In this document: positions 52,058 to 61,670 of the stretch, in pieces | Layout of the letters: every line of letters starts with the position of its first letter | Numbering within the stretch: position 1 is the stretch's first letter | Assembly (NCBI GenBank): GCA_013166775.1 | Contig: JABLTJ010000012.1 | Span: forward strand, 1 to 64,000 | Length of the DNA stretch: 64,000 nucleotides | Reading direction: 5' to 3' | Source: Promethearchaeati archaeon | GTDB lineage: Archaea; Asgardarchaeota; Heimdallarchaeia; Heimdallarchaeales; Heimdallarchaeaceae | The notes under the pieces: model-generated | Databases searched by the model: none | The model's input: only the letters and a program-made list of their open reading frames with translations | Told to the model about the DNA's origin: nothing | Translations under genes and position numbers: made by a program

Positions 52058-53803
52058 TTATTTCTTTTTGTTATCTTTGATCATTAGATATTCCTTTACT
52101 ATGCTTTCTAATTCCTTTTTTGTGATTCTACTATCTTCCTCGATTTTCCCATCCAAGAGTCTGATATGTCTAAAACCTGGACGAAGCAGAGATAAATCGT
52201 GAGAACAGACAACTACAGTTGCTTTATTTATTCGTACAATATCCATGAGGAGATCCATGATTGTTCGAGCTAGTTCACTATCCATATTTGCAGTTGGTTC
52301 GTCAGCTAAGATGACTATTGTTTTTCGAGATAAAGCAGCAGCTAGAGTAGCTCTTTGGATTTCACCTGCTGAAAGCTCGTTTGGATATGAATCAAGCTTG
52401 TGGTCGATGTGACATTCTTTCACAATAGAATTACTATATTCCACATCATACTTTTCACCAGAGAAGAGATTCGGGATAAGTAGATTGTCCTTAACTTGTA
52501 ATGGATCAAATAGATTGTTGTGTTGTGATATGTAAGCAATGTTATTTAATCTGTAGAGTGAAACCAAGCTTTCTTTCTCTTCTGTTATCGGAAACTTACT
52601 CACCTTAATTGTACCTTCATTAGGTTTTATCAGTCCTGCTATAAGATTAAGAAGTGTAGTTTTACCTACACCAGAAGGACCAGACAAGAAAACAAAGTCT
52701 CCTTTGTCGATATTTAGGTCAATTTTCTGAATAACTTCATTGTAACCAGCTTCAGATTTATATCCTTTTGAGAGACCTTTTATTCTTATGAGTGGTTGAG
52801 CTTTCTTAGGAGGAATAAATTCTCTACTTAAAATGGCTTCGACATCTTCAAATTTGACTCTCTCTATTTGTTCTTCTATGTCTTCAGCAGGACTGGTTAA
52901 TAGATTGTAAATTTGATCTCGAGTGATGATTTCTGGATTCCAGAAGAGACCCATTTTTTTCGAAGGGTGCATATCAAATTCTATTATATCACTCAAAGCT
53001 GCTATTGATTTTATTTCATCAGGTATTCTGACAAAATTTGAGGGATCAATGTAAGCTTTATTAATCTCAGAAGAGTGCATCAGAAATTCTAATTGATCTC
53101 TCCCCATATCTCTACTGATACCTGCTAATCGTCCATCTCTTAATATGAAACTTTTTTCGAAGATTGTTCTGTAGCGAATATCATGTGTTACAACAAGAAT
53201 AGTTGTACCTAATGACATGTTTACTTGCTTGATTGTCTCAATCATTTCACGAGTGTGTTGACTGTCCAATTGCCCTGAAGGTTCATCTGCCAAGATAATT
53301 TCAGGTTTTTTAGCAAGAGCTACTCCCAGAGAGAGTCTCATTGCTTCTCCTCCAGATAACTTTGCAACAGTATTATTCTTGACATGTTCTAAGTTCAGTA
53401 GTTTAATTAGCTCATCAACTTCTCTGTTCGATTGCTCTCTAGGTAGGTAGAAGATTTTCTTAGGGATAAGTAAATTCTGTCGTACACTTAGATGAGAAAA
53501 GAGATTTTCACTGATGAATTGATTAATCATTCCAACACTATAAAATCTGAACTCTCGTCTTTCATACTCATTCAGCTTGTCAAATCTTTGATCCTTAATG
53601 TATAATGCACCACTAGTTAATTCATCGACTCCAGCTATCATATTAATTAGGGTGGTCTTTCCTGAGCCACTTGGACCGATAATACTTACTAGTTCTCCTT
53701 CCTTTATGTTAAGATTAAGCCCTCTTAAAGCTGCAACTGAAACTTCTGTAACAGAATCTTGGTAGATTTTTATTATATCTTCGCATCTTATCATCTTTAT
53801 CAC
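52058..53803 (-). CDS. ABC ATPase with two fused nucleotide-binding domains (MacB/LolD type)
   Basis: 581 residues: NBD1 (~5-235) with Walker A IIGPSGSGKTTLINM, signature KLSGGEAMRLSLG and Walker B PEIILADEPSGQLDS; an extra ~100-residue linker; NBD2 (~345-570) with Walker A LSGPSGVGKTTLLNL, signature LSAGEIQRATLAA and Walker B IVILADEPTANMDS. Both sites keep Walker motifs and catalytic Glu. The LolD/MacB/FtsE group normally has one NBD per chain, acting as a homodimer; here both are joined. Start GTG 53803 overlaps the permease stop as GTGA, or ATG 53794 may be used with GTGAT as ribosome site. It is the ATPase for the adjacent FtsX-type permease (translationally coupled). Confidence 0.92.
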   Translation of the reverse strand: MIKMIRCEDIIKIYQDSVTEVSVAALRGLNLNIKEGELVSIIGPSGSGKTTLINMIAGVDELTSGALYIKDQRFDKLNEYERREFRFYSVGMINQFISENLFSHLSVRQNLLIPKKIFYLPREQSNREVDELIKLLNLEHVKNNTVAKLSGGEAMRLSLGVALAKKPEIILADEPSGQLDSQHTREMIETIKQVNMSLGTTILVVTHDIRYRTIFEKSFILRDGRLAGISRDMGRDQLEFLMHSSEINKAYIDPSNFVRIPDEIKSIAALSDIIEFDMHPSKKMGLFWNPEIITRDQIYNLLTSPAEDIEEQIERVKFEDVEAILSREFIPPKKAQPLIRIKGLSKGYKSEAGYNEVIQKIDLNIDKGDFVFLSGPSGVGKTTLLNLIAGLIKPNEGTIKVSKFPITEEKESLVSLYRLNNIAYISQHNNLFDPLQVKDNLLIPNLFSGEKYDVEYSNSIVKECHIDHKLDSYPNELSAGEIQRATLAAALSRKTIVILADEPTANMDSELARTIMDLLMDIVRINKATVVVCSHDLSLLRPGFRHIRLLDGKIEEDSRITKKELESIVKEYLMIKDNKKK

Positions 53804-56800
53804 TCCAGATTCCTTGGTGTAAACCTCACAAAGTTTATTTTCATTGCTACAAAGAAAATTAAATAGAACAGAATAGGTATTCCCAGAAATATCAGTAACA
53901 TTGCTGGATAGGGATAAGGAATAACATAAGGAATTGATGAGTATGTAAAACTCAACATCAAAAATCCTGTTAATCGAACTAATCCGTAACCTGCTACTCC
54001 ACCAAGAAGCAAACCAGGGAGGATTGCAGAGATTAGAAGTTCTAATCCTGTCATGAGAATAATATTATTTGAAGGGATACCTATTTTTTTCAAGACATCA
54101 TGTTTAATAATACGTTTTTGCAAAATCTTGATTGGATTACTTAGACTTGTAAATATAATTGCTACCAAACAGATTAGAATTCCAAAAACAAATTCAGCTG
54201 TCATCAACGAATAGAATGGAAAATCTCTGATCAACAATGTATCAGCTTCTTCTTCTGTTGATTCCACATTTATGTTGAGATCCTTCTCAAGTTGTTCTGC
54301 AAACTTAATTTGATTTATCGTTGGTTTCAATTTAATTAATAATCTATCAATTGTATTCCCTTCGTATTCATGAGTTGACTCATTAAGTTTCTTGTAATTT
54401 TCCTTATTAGTTACAAAATAATAATCACTGGGAAGGAGTGATTCTTGTTCATCATAAAAAATCGGATAGAGGTTAAAAGTTGAGGAAATAGTAAATGTAA
54501 ATTCTGCTGATCCATTTGAAAAAGTATAACTAGATTCTTCTCTAGATACAAAGTTGAAAAATGCTCTTGAGACCATCATGGTATCTAGTAAGTCTGTTTC
54601 TTGAACTCTATCGTTCCAGTCCTCGAAGATGTACTTCGGTGGTTTGAATGCTGATGATAGATAATCATTAATGTTATTGTAGACAAGAGTATATAATGAC
54701 GTATAATAATAGAAATTATGATATACAGAGATATTAGATATGCTATCAATTTCATTATAAAGATTTAATTTACCCAATATGCTGGAAGTATCAAGATCTT
54801 GCCAATTACTAATATATAGATCACTTCCTCCATGAAGTAACGTTTCGTTTTGAATCTTAGTTTGGATTGCTATCGGTGACAAAATGAATGGCATTATTAC
54901 TCCTATAATGATAACGTAAGTTAAAAAAGTGTTATTGAATAAATTGATATCAGAACGTACATCAACTAGAGAAAGAGAAAATTTGGTTTTCTTTATTCTC
55001 CAAGATATTTTACTTAGAACAATCATTAGAATTTTATGAAGATCTTTCATCAATAATCCGACGCCAAGTAGAGCAACCATTACTCCTATACCCATAAGAT
55101 AAATGAAGATTAGAGCAAAACTTGCAATGCCAGGGACAGCGAAACCAAATGCAAACATACTAAATAACCAGATACCTATTCCAGCTATTATCCCTCCAAG
55201 AATGATAATAAAGATGTGATTTAATCTAAGTATTTTAAGTAATTTAACTAGTCTTCTTGGAGTTTTTTGTATTTTCTTCTCAGCTTTTGACATACGAACT
55301 ATTCGTGGAAACGAAATTAGTATTAAAAGAATCAAAGTTATACCTACTGAGAGAGGAACACTAGTGAAACTTATTTTTGCGGGTGTTTGTTTAAATTCAA
55401 GAAACTTGTCTACCCTTATTAATGGAGGTAAAAGAGCTAGAGTTATTAAAAATCCAATTAGAGCTGAAAGTATTGCTTCTATTGTTTTCATAGAGAGATA
55501 AATGAAGGAGATATTACCCGTTGATAATCCCTTGGATCTTAAGATTCTTATTTCTTGTTCGAAACTTAATCCAAATAATTCATTCACTTCGAAAATTAGA
55601 AACCACGCTAGATATATAATTGGTACTAAGATAAAGAGGACAAGAATTTGAGCTGTTGCTAAAGTAGATTCTATACCATAAAATGCATATAAGAATTCAT
55701 TATTAATTATCCAAATACTTTGAGGGAGATGAGAAAAACTGTAAGGACTTCTGCTTACCAAAGTATTCAGTTCTTCATTCAAAACTGAAATTTCATTTGG
55801 AGAAATATCTGAAAAATCATAGGAAAACTGAATATTACCTAGTATATAAAGAGAAGAACTTGTTACGTTTTCATAAGTCTTGAAGAAATAATCCACAGGA
55901 TTTAATGCAATATTGTGATTAGTTAGGAAATTAACAGGATCTTTAGGTAGATTAAGTTCTTTACATAATGAGATCAAGACTGAATAACTGGGAACACTAA
56001 TTATTCCCTTAATTGTCAGATTGTTGTCAGAAAATGGCAAATCAATAATTTCACCAAGTTGAAGATCAAGTAAATCTTGAAGATATGAAGAAATGAGAAT
56101 ATCTCCACTATCAGTTGGAAGATTACCTTCTTCAAGCAAGGATTTTAGAAGTGGATTATAGCTTTCTGTATATGCATGATTTTCTATATAATCATCCAGA
56201 CCTACTTGAATTGACAAAGATGAACCTAAAGAATAATAATATCCTGTGATTATTCTAGAAAACAAAACTGTGTTTCTCTCTATTGAATTTACTATTTCTT
56301 CTATCGCCATTTCTGTTATGTTCTTGGTTAAATCACCTATGGTTACACCTATAGAAGGTATACTGAAATATACTGATGAAGTACCGTTATCATATATATC
56401 ATAATTAGAAATATAATCAAAAACTAAAGAATTTCTTTTTGAATCATAAAGACTTGCGCTTGCAATAATTATTGTTGCTAGGATAGTAAACCCAAGCAAA
56501 TTGATAACCAAACGTTTCTTATTAGTTCTCCACAGCACAAAAATCAAACTTGAAGCATTTAGAAAGAATAACCAGATATTAGTAAATACAAGTTTTGCTT
56601 TTGAAACATCAGCAATAATGGGTCGAAGTAAGAAAGCTTTCAGTTTCTTAATACCTCTGTTTATTCTTTTGTGAAAGATTGCATAAGTAAGACCAAAAAC
56701 TGCAATTGGGACTGCCAATGCGTACCAATATTTTAACCAAAAATATGCAAATGCAGAATAATTCTTAAGACCAAATAGTAATGGTTGTTCTGGGTAAAAA

Positions 56801-58053
56801 ATAGAGAGATCAGAATACAGATTCATTGCAATTACGAACTTACCTAGAAAATGAAAATTGGAAATTTGCTTAGTGCTCAAAGATGATGTATAGCTTACGA
56901 GATAAGACCCGTTTTCAAAAACATATGCAGATGCTGAATAAAACGAATATCTTACTACTCCCCTTTCAAGAGTAATTTCTTCAGCAGATAAGGTATTTTC
57001 TTCTTCTGTTATGATTGTAATTTTCCCAGTAACACTATAGTCATACCCATATCTAGATGCATCCTCAATATAGTATACATCACTGAATTCATCAAATACA
57101 TAGTAAGTAGCATTCTCATAAGAATGTACATGATATTCACTCATATAATACTTTTCAAGAGCTATAGACGTAAAAGATGATTCAGATATTGTTTCATTTA
57201 TATCGAATTCAGCGGTATAAAAACTTCCATAGGACACGAAAGAAATATGGAATTTGTTATCAGATCCAACAGCTAAATCTGATTCGAACCAGTCCATTTC
57301 AAGTGTGATAGAGGTAGAATTATAATAACTCTCTACCTGATATCCGGTACTAAATCCAACTACAGTAAGAGTCATATTATAATGATCTTGACCATAATTA
57401 GAAAACTGAAGTAATCCAAATAACTCTCCATTCATAATTGCTAAGGAGCGTAAATAATATGGGGAAAATGGTAACTCATAATTCTTGTTTATTACTGAAC
57501 CATTTGGATAGATTGCTCTATGATAAATAATTGAGTTGGCTTCCCAATTCTCGTCAACATACAGAAGATGAATGGCATCGTCTTCTACAAAGAAATAAGC
57601 AGATTCATGATACTCTTGAGAAATAAAGATTGAAGATATTTCAGAGTTTTCTTCAGTCCATTCATAGAGTCTTAAGATTGTACCGTAATGTTGACCACTA
57701 AGTGAATAGAAGAGATAAATCCCATCCCCTACAGTTCTAGCTTCAAAAGTATAAGAAGCATAATAATCGCTTTCAATGACTCTTTCAATTTCATCATTTA
57801 CAACATGTAAGATAACAAATGAATAATTAAAATAACTAATCTGAACAAAGTAATGAGTCCTATCCTCAGAATCAAGCAAAGCTCTTGTTTGTATCCAACT
57901 TATATCATCAGAGCTTTTTGTATACATTATTGGTTGGTCAGTAACAACATCGGGGAGAGCAAAAGAATTTGTGGAACTTAGAAAAGTCATAAAGATAACA
58001 ATTGCCAGAGCAACAGTAAGAATTTTTTTCCTTCCAAGTTTTAACATTACCAT
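53800..58053 (-). CDS. Large double FtsX-type ABC permease with extracellular domain
   Basis: About 1417 residues from ATG 58053. After a signal-like segment (ILTVALAIVIFMTFLSSTNS) comes a ~430-residue outside domain rich in beta strands (repeated 'AYFFVEDDAIHLLYV'-type stretches). It is followed by two FtsX modules, each with a first TM, an outside MacB-like domain and three more TMs: TMs near residues 435, 500, 525, 825, 880, 935, 990-1050, 1090, and the last three near 1290-1410. The permease plus the double-NBD ATPase makes a complete transporter in two polypeptides. MacB/LolE-type systems move lipoproteins or act as mechanotransmitters rather than pumping across the membrane. The start could be GTG 58062, but TATA TTATAAATC (58071-58080) suits ATG 58053 or 58047. 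Substrate unknown. Confidence 0.88.
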   Translation of the reverse strand: MVMLKLGRKKILTVALAIVIFMTFLSSTNSFALPDVVTDQPIMYTKSSDDISWIQTRALLDSEDRTHYFVQISYFNYSFVILHVVNDEIERVIESDYYASYTFEARTVGDGIYLFYSLSGQHYGTILRLYEWTEENSEISSIFISQEYHESAYFFVEDDAIHLLYVDENWEANSIIYHRAIYPNGSVINKNYELPFSPYYLRSLAIMNGELFGLLQFSNYGQDHYNMTLTVVGFSTGYQVESYYNSTSITLEMDWFESDLAVGSDNKFHISFVSYGSFYTAEFDINETISESSFTSIALEKYYMSEYHVHSYENATYYVFDEFSDVYYIEDASRYGYDYSVTGKITIITEEENTLSAEEITLERGVVRYSFYSASAYVFENGSYLVSYTSSLSTKQISNFHFLGKFVIAMNLYSDLSIFYPEQPLLFGLKNYSAFAYFWLKYWYALAVPIAVFGLTYAIFHKRINRGIKKLKAFLLRPIIADVSKAKLVFTNIWLFFLNASSLIFVLWRTNKKRLVINLLGFTILATIIIASASLYDSKRNSLVFDYISNYDIYDNGTSSVYFSIPSIGVTIGDLTKNITEMAIEEIVNSIERNTVLFSRIITGYYYSLGSSLSIQVGLDDYIENHAYTESYNPLLKSLLEEGNLPTDSGDILISSYLQDLLDLQLGEIIDLPFSDNNLTIKGIISVPSYSVLISLCKELNLPKDPVNFLTNHNIALNPVDYFFKTYENVTSSSLYILGNIQFSYDFSDISPNEISVLNEELNTLVSRSPYSFSHLPQSIWIINNEFLYAFYGIESTLATAQILVLFILVPIIYLAWFLIFEVNELFGLSFEQEIRILRSKGLSTGNISFIYLSMKTIEAILSALIGFLITLALLPPLIRVDKFLEFKQTPAKISFTSVPLSVGITLILLILISFPRIVRMSKAEKKIQKTPRRLVKLLKILRLNHIFIIILGGIIAGIGIWLFSMFAFGFAVPGIASFALIFIYLMGIGVMVALLGVGLLMKDLHKILMIVLSKISWRIKKTKFSLSLVDVRSDINLFNNTFLTYVIIIGVIMPFILSPIAIQTKIQNETLLHGGSDLYISNWQDLDTSSILGKLNLYNEIDSISNISVYHNFYYYTSLYTLVYNNINDYLSSAFKPPKYIFEDWNDRVQETDLLDTMMVSRAFFNFVSREESSYTFSNGSAEFTFTISSTFNLYPIFYDEQESLLPSDYYFVTNKENYKKLNESTHEYEGNTIDRLLIKLKPTINQIKFAEQLEKDLNINVESTEEEADTLLIRDFPFYSLMTAEFVFGILICLVAIIFTSLSNPIKILQKRIIKHDVLKKIGIPSNNIILMTGLELLISAILPGLLLGGVAGYGLVRLTGFLMLSFTYSSIPYVIPYPYPAMLLIFLGIPILFYLIFFVAMKINFVRFTPRNLE

Positions 58054-58070
58054 GGTTATCACTTACACTA

Positions 58071-58080
58071 TTATAAATCT
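58071..58080 (-). promoter_or_regulatory. TATA box of the FtsX-type permease/ATPase operon
   Basis: Minus-strand AGATTTATAA centred about 23 nt before ATG 58053 and about 29 nt before ATG 58047, so a leaderless start at one of these is more likely than at GTG 58062. Confidence 0.5.
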
Positions 58081-58319
58081 AGGTTAAAATATACTAATAA
58101 ACTCTAAAAGATAATTGTGTATTCATTAACACAAATGGATTAGGATTCATTATTCCTACAACTTCTTACTCTAAGAAAATGCATCCTTTGATTCTAAAGC
58201 AAATTCTTGAAATTAATTTTAGGGGTTCAAAACTATATTTTCACACAAAATCTTATAATCAACTATCACATCTCTAGTAAAAATCTTTCTCTTTCAAACG
58301 ACTAGGAGAGGTTTATAAA

Positions 58320-59129
58320 ATGAGTAAAATTATCAATGATTTTCGTCATTATCCTAAATGGATAAAAAACATCATGAATAGATTTATGCATAGATTATTG
58401 TTGTCAAAATATGACTATTCCGATTTAAAATTCTTAAACTATGGGTATGAAAACTTAGATTCTGAAAGAGAAGATCTTGAATTAGAGGAAGATGATGAGT
58501 CGGAACGTTATTGTCTTCAACTCTATAATCATACTATAAGTGGAGTTGATCTTAAAGGGAAGGATATCTTAGAAGTTGGAAGTGGACGTGGTGGTGGTGC
58601 ATCTTTTATTACACGTTACTATGATCCAAATTCGTATATTGGTCTAGATCTTTCAAAAAAATTGATTCGTTTTTGTAATAAGAACTGCAATCTGCCAGGT
58701 CTTTCATTCGTCTACGGTAACGCTGAGAACCTCCCATTTGATGGTAATTCATTTGATGCTATAGTGAATATTGAATCTTCTAGAGATTATTGTAATGTTG
58801 ACATTTTCTTGACTGAAGCATACCGAGTTCTTCGTCAAGGTGGCTTTCTACTTTTTGCTGATTTGAGAACAGTTGAAGGCAAAGAAATATTGAAAAATCA
58901 AATCAATGAAGCAGGTTTTGATATAACAGAAGAAGAGGATATTACAAAAAATACACTGAAAGCTCTTGATTTAGATTATAAAAGAAGATACAAATTAGTT
59001 GACGACAAAGCTCCTCGTTTTCTGGAAAAACTAGGAAAAGAATGGTCGGGTCTTAGGGGTACAGAGAGATATGAATCATTTGCAGAGGGTTCTTTGATTT
59101 ACCTAAGATATTTATTAAAGAAACCATAA
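58320..59129 (+). CDS. Class I SAM-dependent methyltransferase (UbiE-like)
   Basis: 269 residues. Motif I is DILEVGSGRGGGASFITRYY (~residue 80), the acidic loop YIGLDLSKKL, then LSFVYGNAENLPFDGNSFDA (motif II/III) and EAYRVLRQGGFLLFADLRTV. This is the UbiE/Coq5-like class I methyltransferase plan, closest in pattern to small-molecule or lipid (quinone, tocopherol, phenolic lipid) methyltransferases. The N-terminal ~75 residues are a helical cap. The start follows AGGAGAGG at 58304-58311 by about 8 nt. The acceptor is unknown. No quinone genes are nearby; the surface-glycan genes could suggest a sugar or lipid acceptor (weak inference). Confidence 0.85.
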   Translation: MSKIINDFRHYPKWIKNIMNRFMHRLLLSKYDYSDLKFLNYGYENLDSEREDLELEEDDESERYCLQLYNHTISGVDLKGKDILEVGSGRGGGASFITRYYDPNSYIGLDLSKKLIRFCNKNCNLPGLSFVYGNAENLPFDGNSFDAIVNIESSRDYCNVDIFLTEAYRVLRQGGFLLFADLRTVEGKEILKNQINEAGFDITEEEDITKNTLKALDLDYKRRYKLVDDKAPRFLEKLGKEWSGLRGTERYESFAEGSLIYLRYLLKKP

Positions 59130-59186
59130 ACTATGAATTATATTTTAAGTATAATTTTAAGAATTAAAAAAAAGAAATAAAGAGAA

Positions 59187-60112
59187 TTATTTTTTAGACT
59201 TCTTGAAAGAAGATGTTGTTTTAAGCACAAAGAAAGTAGCAACGCTGAGAATTATTTGAAATCCTCCAAGAATTCCTGCTAAGACAAGAATTTCTCCCAT
59301 TCGTAATGCTTTAAAGAAACCTAATCCAGATACGTCATCATTTATTACTATAGAATTTACATTAGACGAATCACTTTCTCCAAAATCATTTTTAGCTACA
59401 ATTGAATAATAATAGGTACCGGTTTCATTGATGGTATCGAAAAAACTACTAGTAGTTACAGAAGCAATAGGAGTCAAACTTGAGATTGACCAAATGTAAA
59501 CTTCTTCTCTATAGATATCGTAATCTGTTGCACTTAGGGAATCACTCCAATCAACACTCAAATCACCAAGTGGTGCAGGATTTTGAGTAAATGGAGCTAA
59601 AATAGGTATTTCTGGTGGTTCTACTAGCTTATTATAGAAAACATCCCATTCAGATCCAGCACTTAAAACATCTTCATAATCTGTCCATACTACATGTATA
59701 TTTCCAAGAGAATCAATTGCTAGCCGAGGAGCTTCATTAGTTACAGTACTTTCAGTAGAAACAAGCTCAAAACTAGACCAGGTTTCAGATGCATAATCCC
59801 AATTCATATAAAAAATATCAACATCTGAACCTGAACCTGCAAGATCATTTGTATAATCTTGCCAAACAATGTGAATATTGTTTGAATCATCAATTATCAT
59901 CTCTACATTAAAAGCATTCGCATCTCCTTCAGTTAAAACTTCAATATCTGTCCAGAACCAATTAGAATAATCAACACTGCTTAAAGATATTTCAGAGTTT
60001 TCGTCACCTGCATAAGCTAAAATATTACTAGAGTAAATTAGGGGAGAGATAAGAATAACAAAACAAAAATCTGTAAGAATCTTTTTTTCAGAATAAACAC
60101 CAATATCGACAT
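59187..60112 (-). CDS. Shortened two-repeat surface protein with interrupted start
   Basis: The main frame covers at least 59187-60083 and encodes a signal-peptide-like segment (KKILTDFCFVILISPLIYSS), a lead-in SNWFWTDIEVLT shared with the paralogues, only two propeller repeats (DIFYMNW, DVFYNKL) instead of seven, the FN3-like domain (LSVDWSDSLSATDYDIYRE), the TM (LRMGEILVLAGILGGFQIIL) and Lys-rich tail. No ATG, GTG or TTG opens this frame above the signal peptide. The ATG at 60112 begins the other frame and would join it if one extra A were read at the A7 tract (minus strand, plus-strand T7 at 60082-60088). A conventional start is ATG 59900, but it lies in the first repeat and loses the signal. 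Either an assembly indel, a -1 slip, or decay explains it. Confidence 0.75.
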
Positions 60113-60226
60113 GGCTGCCTCTAATCTAAAAAGATTATTCACAAAGAAAAAGAGAAATTTTGATTGGATTCCTATATTCGAAAGAGTAATATTATTAAAT
60201 AACATAATGATGTTTATCTGATAATA

Positions 60227-61459
60227 TTGAAAAAAATTATTAAAGCAGCTCCTGATTATTTACCTTTAAGTATTCTTGAATTTATAAGACATTTTGCTAA
60301 TCTTCTTACTCGAAAAAAGTATAACCTCTGGATAAATTACGACTATTATACAAAGATAATAGGATATTCATGCAGGTCACTATTTGAAGTTTGTATGGAG
60401 TATTTTCACAAAGATGATTTAACAATCGCTACCTCACCTTTACATCACACTTCTTTTAGAAATATAATTGAAAGATTTGTAAAGCCTGAAAATATACACA
60501 TAATCAAGTTAAATAGTAATTATAATGAAATTGAAAAAATTCCTGAAATGGAAAAATGCGATTTAGTAATTATAACTCACTTATTTGGTCAAGACATGGA
60601 TTTATCTTGTTTATTAGAATTTAAAGAAAAACATAACTGTATAATTATAGAAGATAGAGTTCAAGGTGGAACTCTTGATTTAGAATTCAGTACCGATATT
60701 GTTGATATCTCTCTTTATTCAATGGCTATGGATAAAAGACCTGTTGCTCTAGGGGGAGGATTCATGAATATTATTAATAAACGTGAAAAGTTAATTGAAG
60801 ATGCAAAAAAAAGGATTGAAACATTACCAAGAGAAAAAAGAAGGAAGAGGTTTTTTGATTTACTAAAAAAAATCCCTACTTATATAATATATAATAGTAG
60901 AACGTTTCTATTCATAGTTATGAATATAATCAGATTTCTAAGTGTTTTTAGTAGAAGAATAAGTTTATTGAAAATTACCATATCTTATAGAACTAAAAAT
61001 CCAGGTTTTAGTCATTTTGATTATATGCTGAAACCATCAAATGCGTTATTAAAATCAATGTTTAAAAAATTTGAAAACTATGAGAAAATGGAAAAATTAT
61101 ATAGAGAGAAATTTACACTTTTCTTTAATTGTTTTTCTCCAAATATAATTTCCTACTTCTTCCCATGGATTAAGGATTATGCCTGTCTAACACCATATAA
61201 TACCATTTTGATAGAAGAACATCTAGTAGATCAATTTCTCGAATTTTTAAATAATGATTTTGTGTTTTGTATCCCTAAACCTACTTATAAAGTGTTTAAT
61301 TTTTCTTATGAGAATGATTCAATAGATAAGAAATTCAATATTGGAATAATATATCTCCCTTCACTTGCAAATATGAAACTGAAAGAGATTAAATATCTAT
61401 CTAGTAAAGTAAAGGAATTTTATGATACAATTTATTCTGAGAAAGAAAAGAAAAAATAG
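60227..61459 (+). CDS. DegT/DnrJ/EryC1-like PLP-dependent enzyme
   Basis: 410 residues. The N-terminal 'YSCRSLFEVCMEYFHKDDLT', then DLVIITHLFGQDMDLSCLLE, IIIEDRVQGGTLDLEF (PLP-ring Asp) and SLYSMAMDKRPVALGGGFMN (candidate Schiff-base Lys ~residue 181) follow the order of DegT/ArnB sugar aminotransferases. A hydrophobic, basic insertion at ~214-250 ('IPTYIIYNSRTFLFIVMNII') is unusual for this cytosolic family and may tether it to the membrane. Such enzymes install amino groups on nucleotide-sugars for surface glycans. Start TTG 60227, with TATA-like TTATTAAAT (60192-60200) about 30 nt upstream. The family match is by pattern; the low conservation leaves other fold-type I enzymes possible. Confidence 0.65.
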   Translation: MKKIIKAAPDYLPLSILEFIRHFANLLTRKKYNLWINYDYYTKIIGYSCRSLFEVCMEYFHKDDLTIATSPLHHTSFRNIIERFVKPENIHIIKLNSNYNEIEKIPEMEKCDLVIITHLFGQDMDLSCLLEFKEKHNCIIIEDRVQGGTLDLEFSTDIVDISLYSMAMDKRPVALGGGFMNIINKREKLIEDAKKRIETLPREKRRKRFFDLLKKIPTYIIYNSRTFLFIVMNIIRFLSVFSRRISLLKITISYRTKNPGFSHFDYMLKPSNALLKSMFKKFENYEKMEKLYREKFTLFFNCFSPNIISYFFPWIKDYACLTPYNTILIEEHLVDQFLEFLNNDFVFCIPKPTYKVFNFSYENDSIDKKFNIGIIYLPSLANMKLKEIKYLSSKVKEFYDTIYSEKEKKK

Positions 61460-61502
61460 AAACGGTTTTTCAATATTTTCAATTGTATAAGGAGTTTTCT
61501 AA

Positions 61503-61562
61503 GTGAGATTATTTGTTAAGATTTTACTTTTCCTTCTATTTCTTCTTTTTCTCATAACGTAA
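61503..61562 (+). other. Possible 19-residue hydrophobic peptide, or T-rich terminator
   Basis: GTG at 61503 opens a 19-codon frame (MRLFVKILLFLLFLLFLIT) with AAGGAG (61489-61494) eight nt upstream. The hydrophobicity follows from a pyrimidine tract that would also serve as a U-rich terminator for the preceding gene. Both readings are open; the terminator is the simpler one. Confidence 0.25.
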
Positions 61563-61670
61563 ATTGTTCTTATAATTGTTTAAATTTTTAGTTCAAAATT
61601 CCTTGTTTAGTTCCCATTTAAAAGGGAAAAGATGAAGTATAGGTTATATATCAACACAGAAAGCTTTATC

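Noticed and set aside
58179..58277. 32-codon plus-strand frame between the FtsX and methyltransferase genes
   Set aside because: No ribosome site or clear TATA box precedes it, and its composition is ordinary AT-rich spacer.
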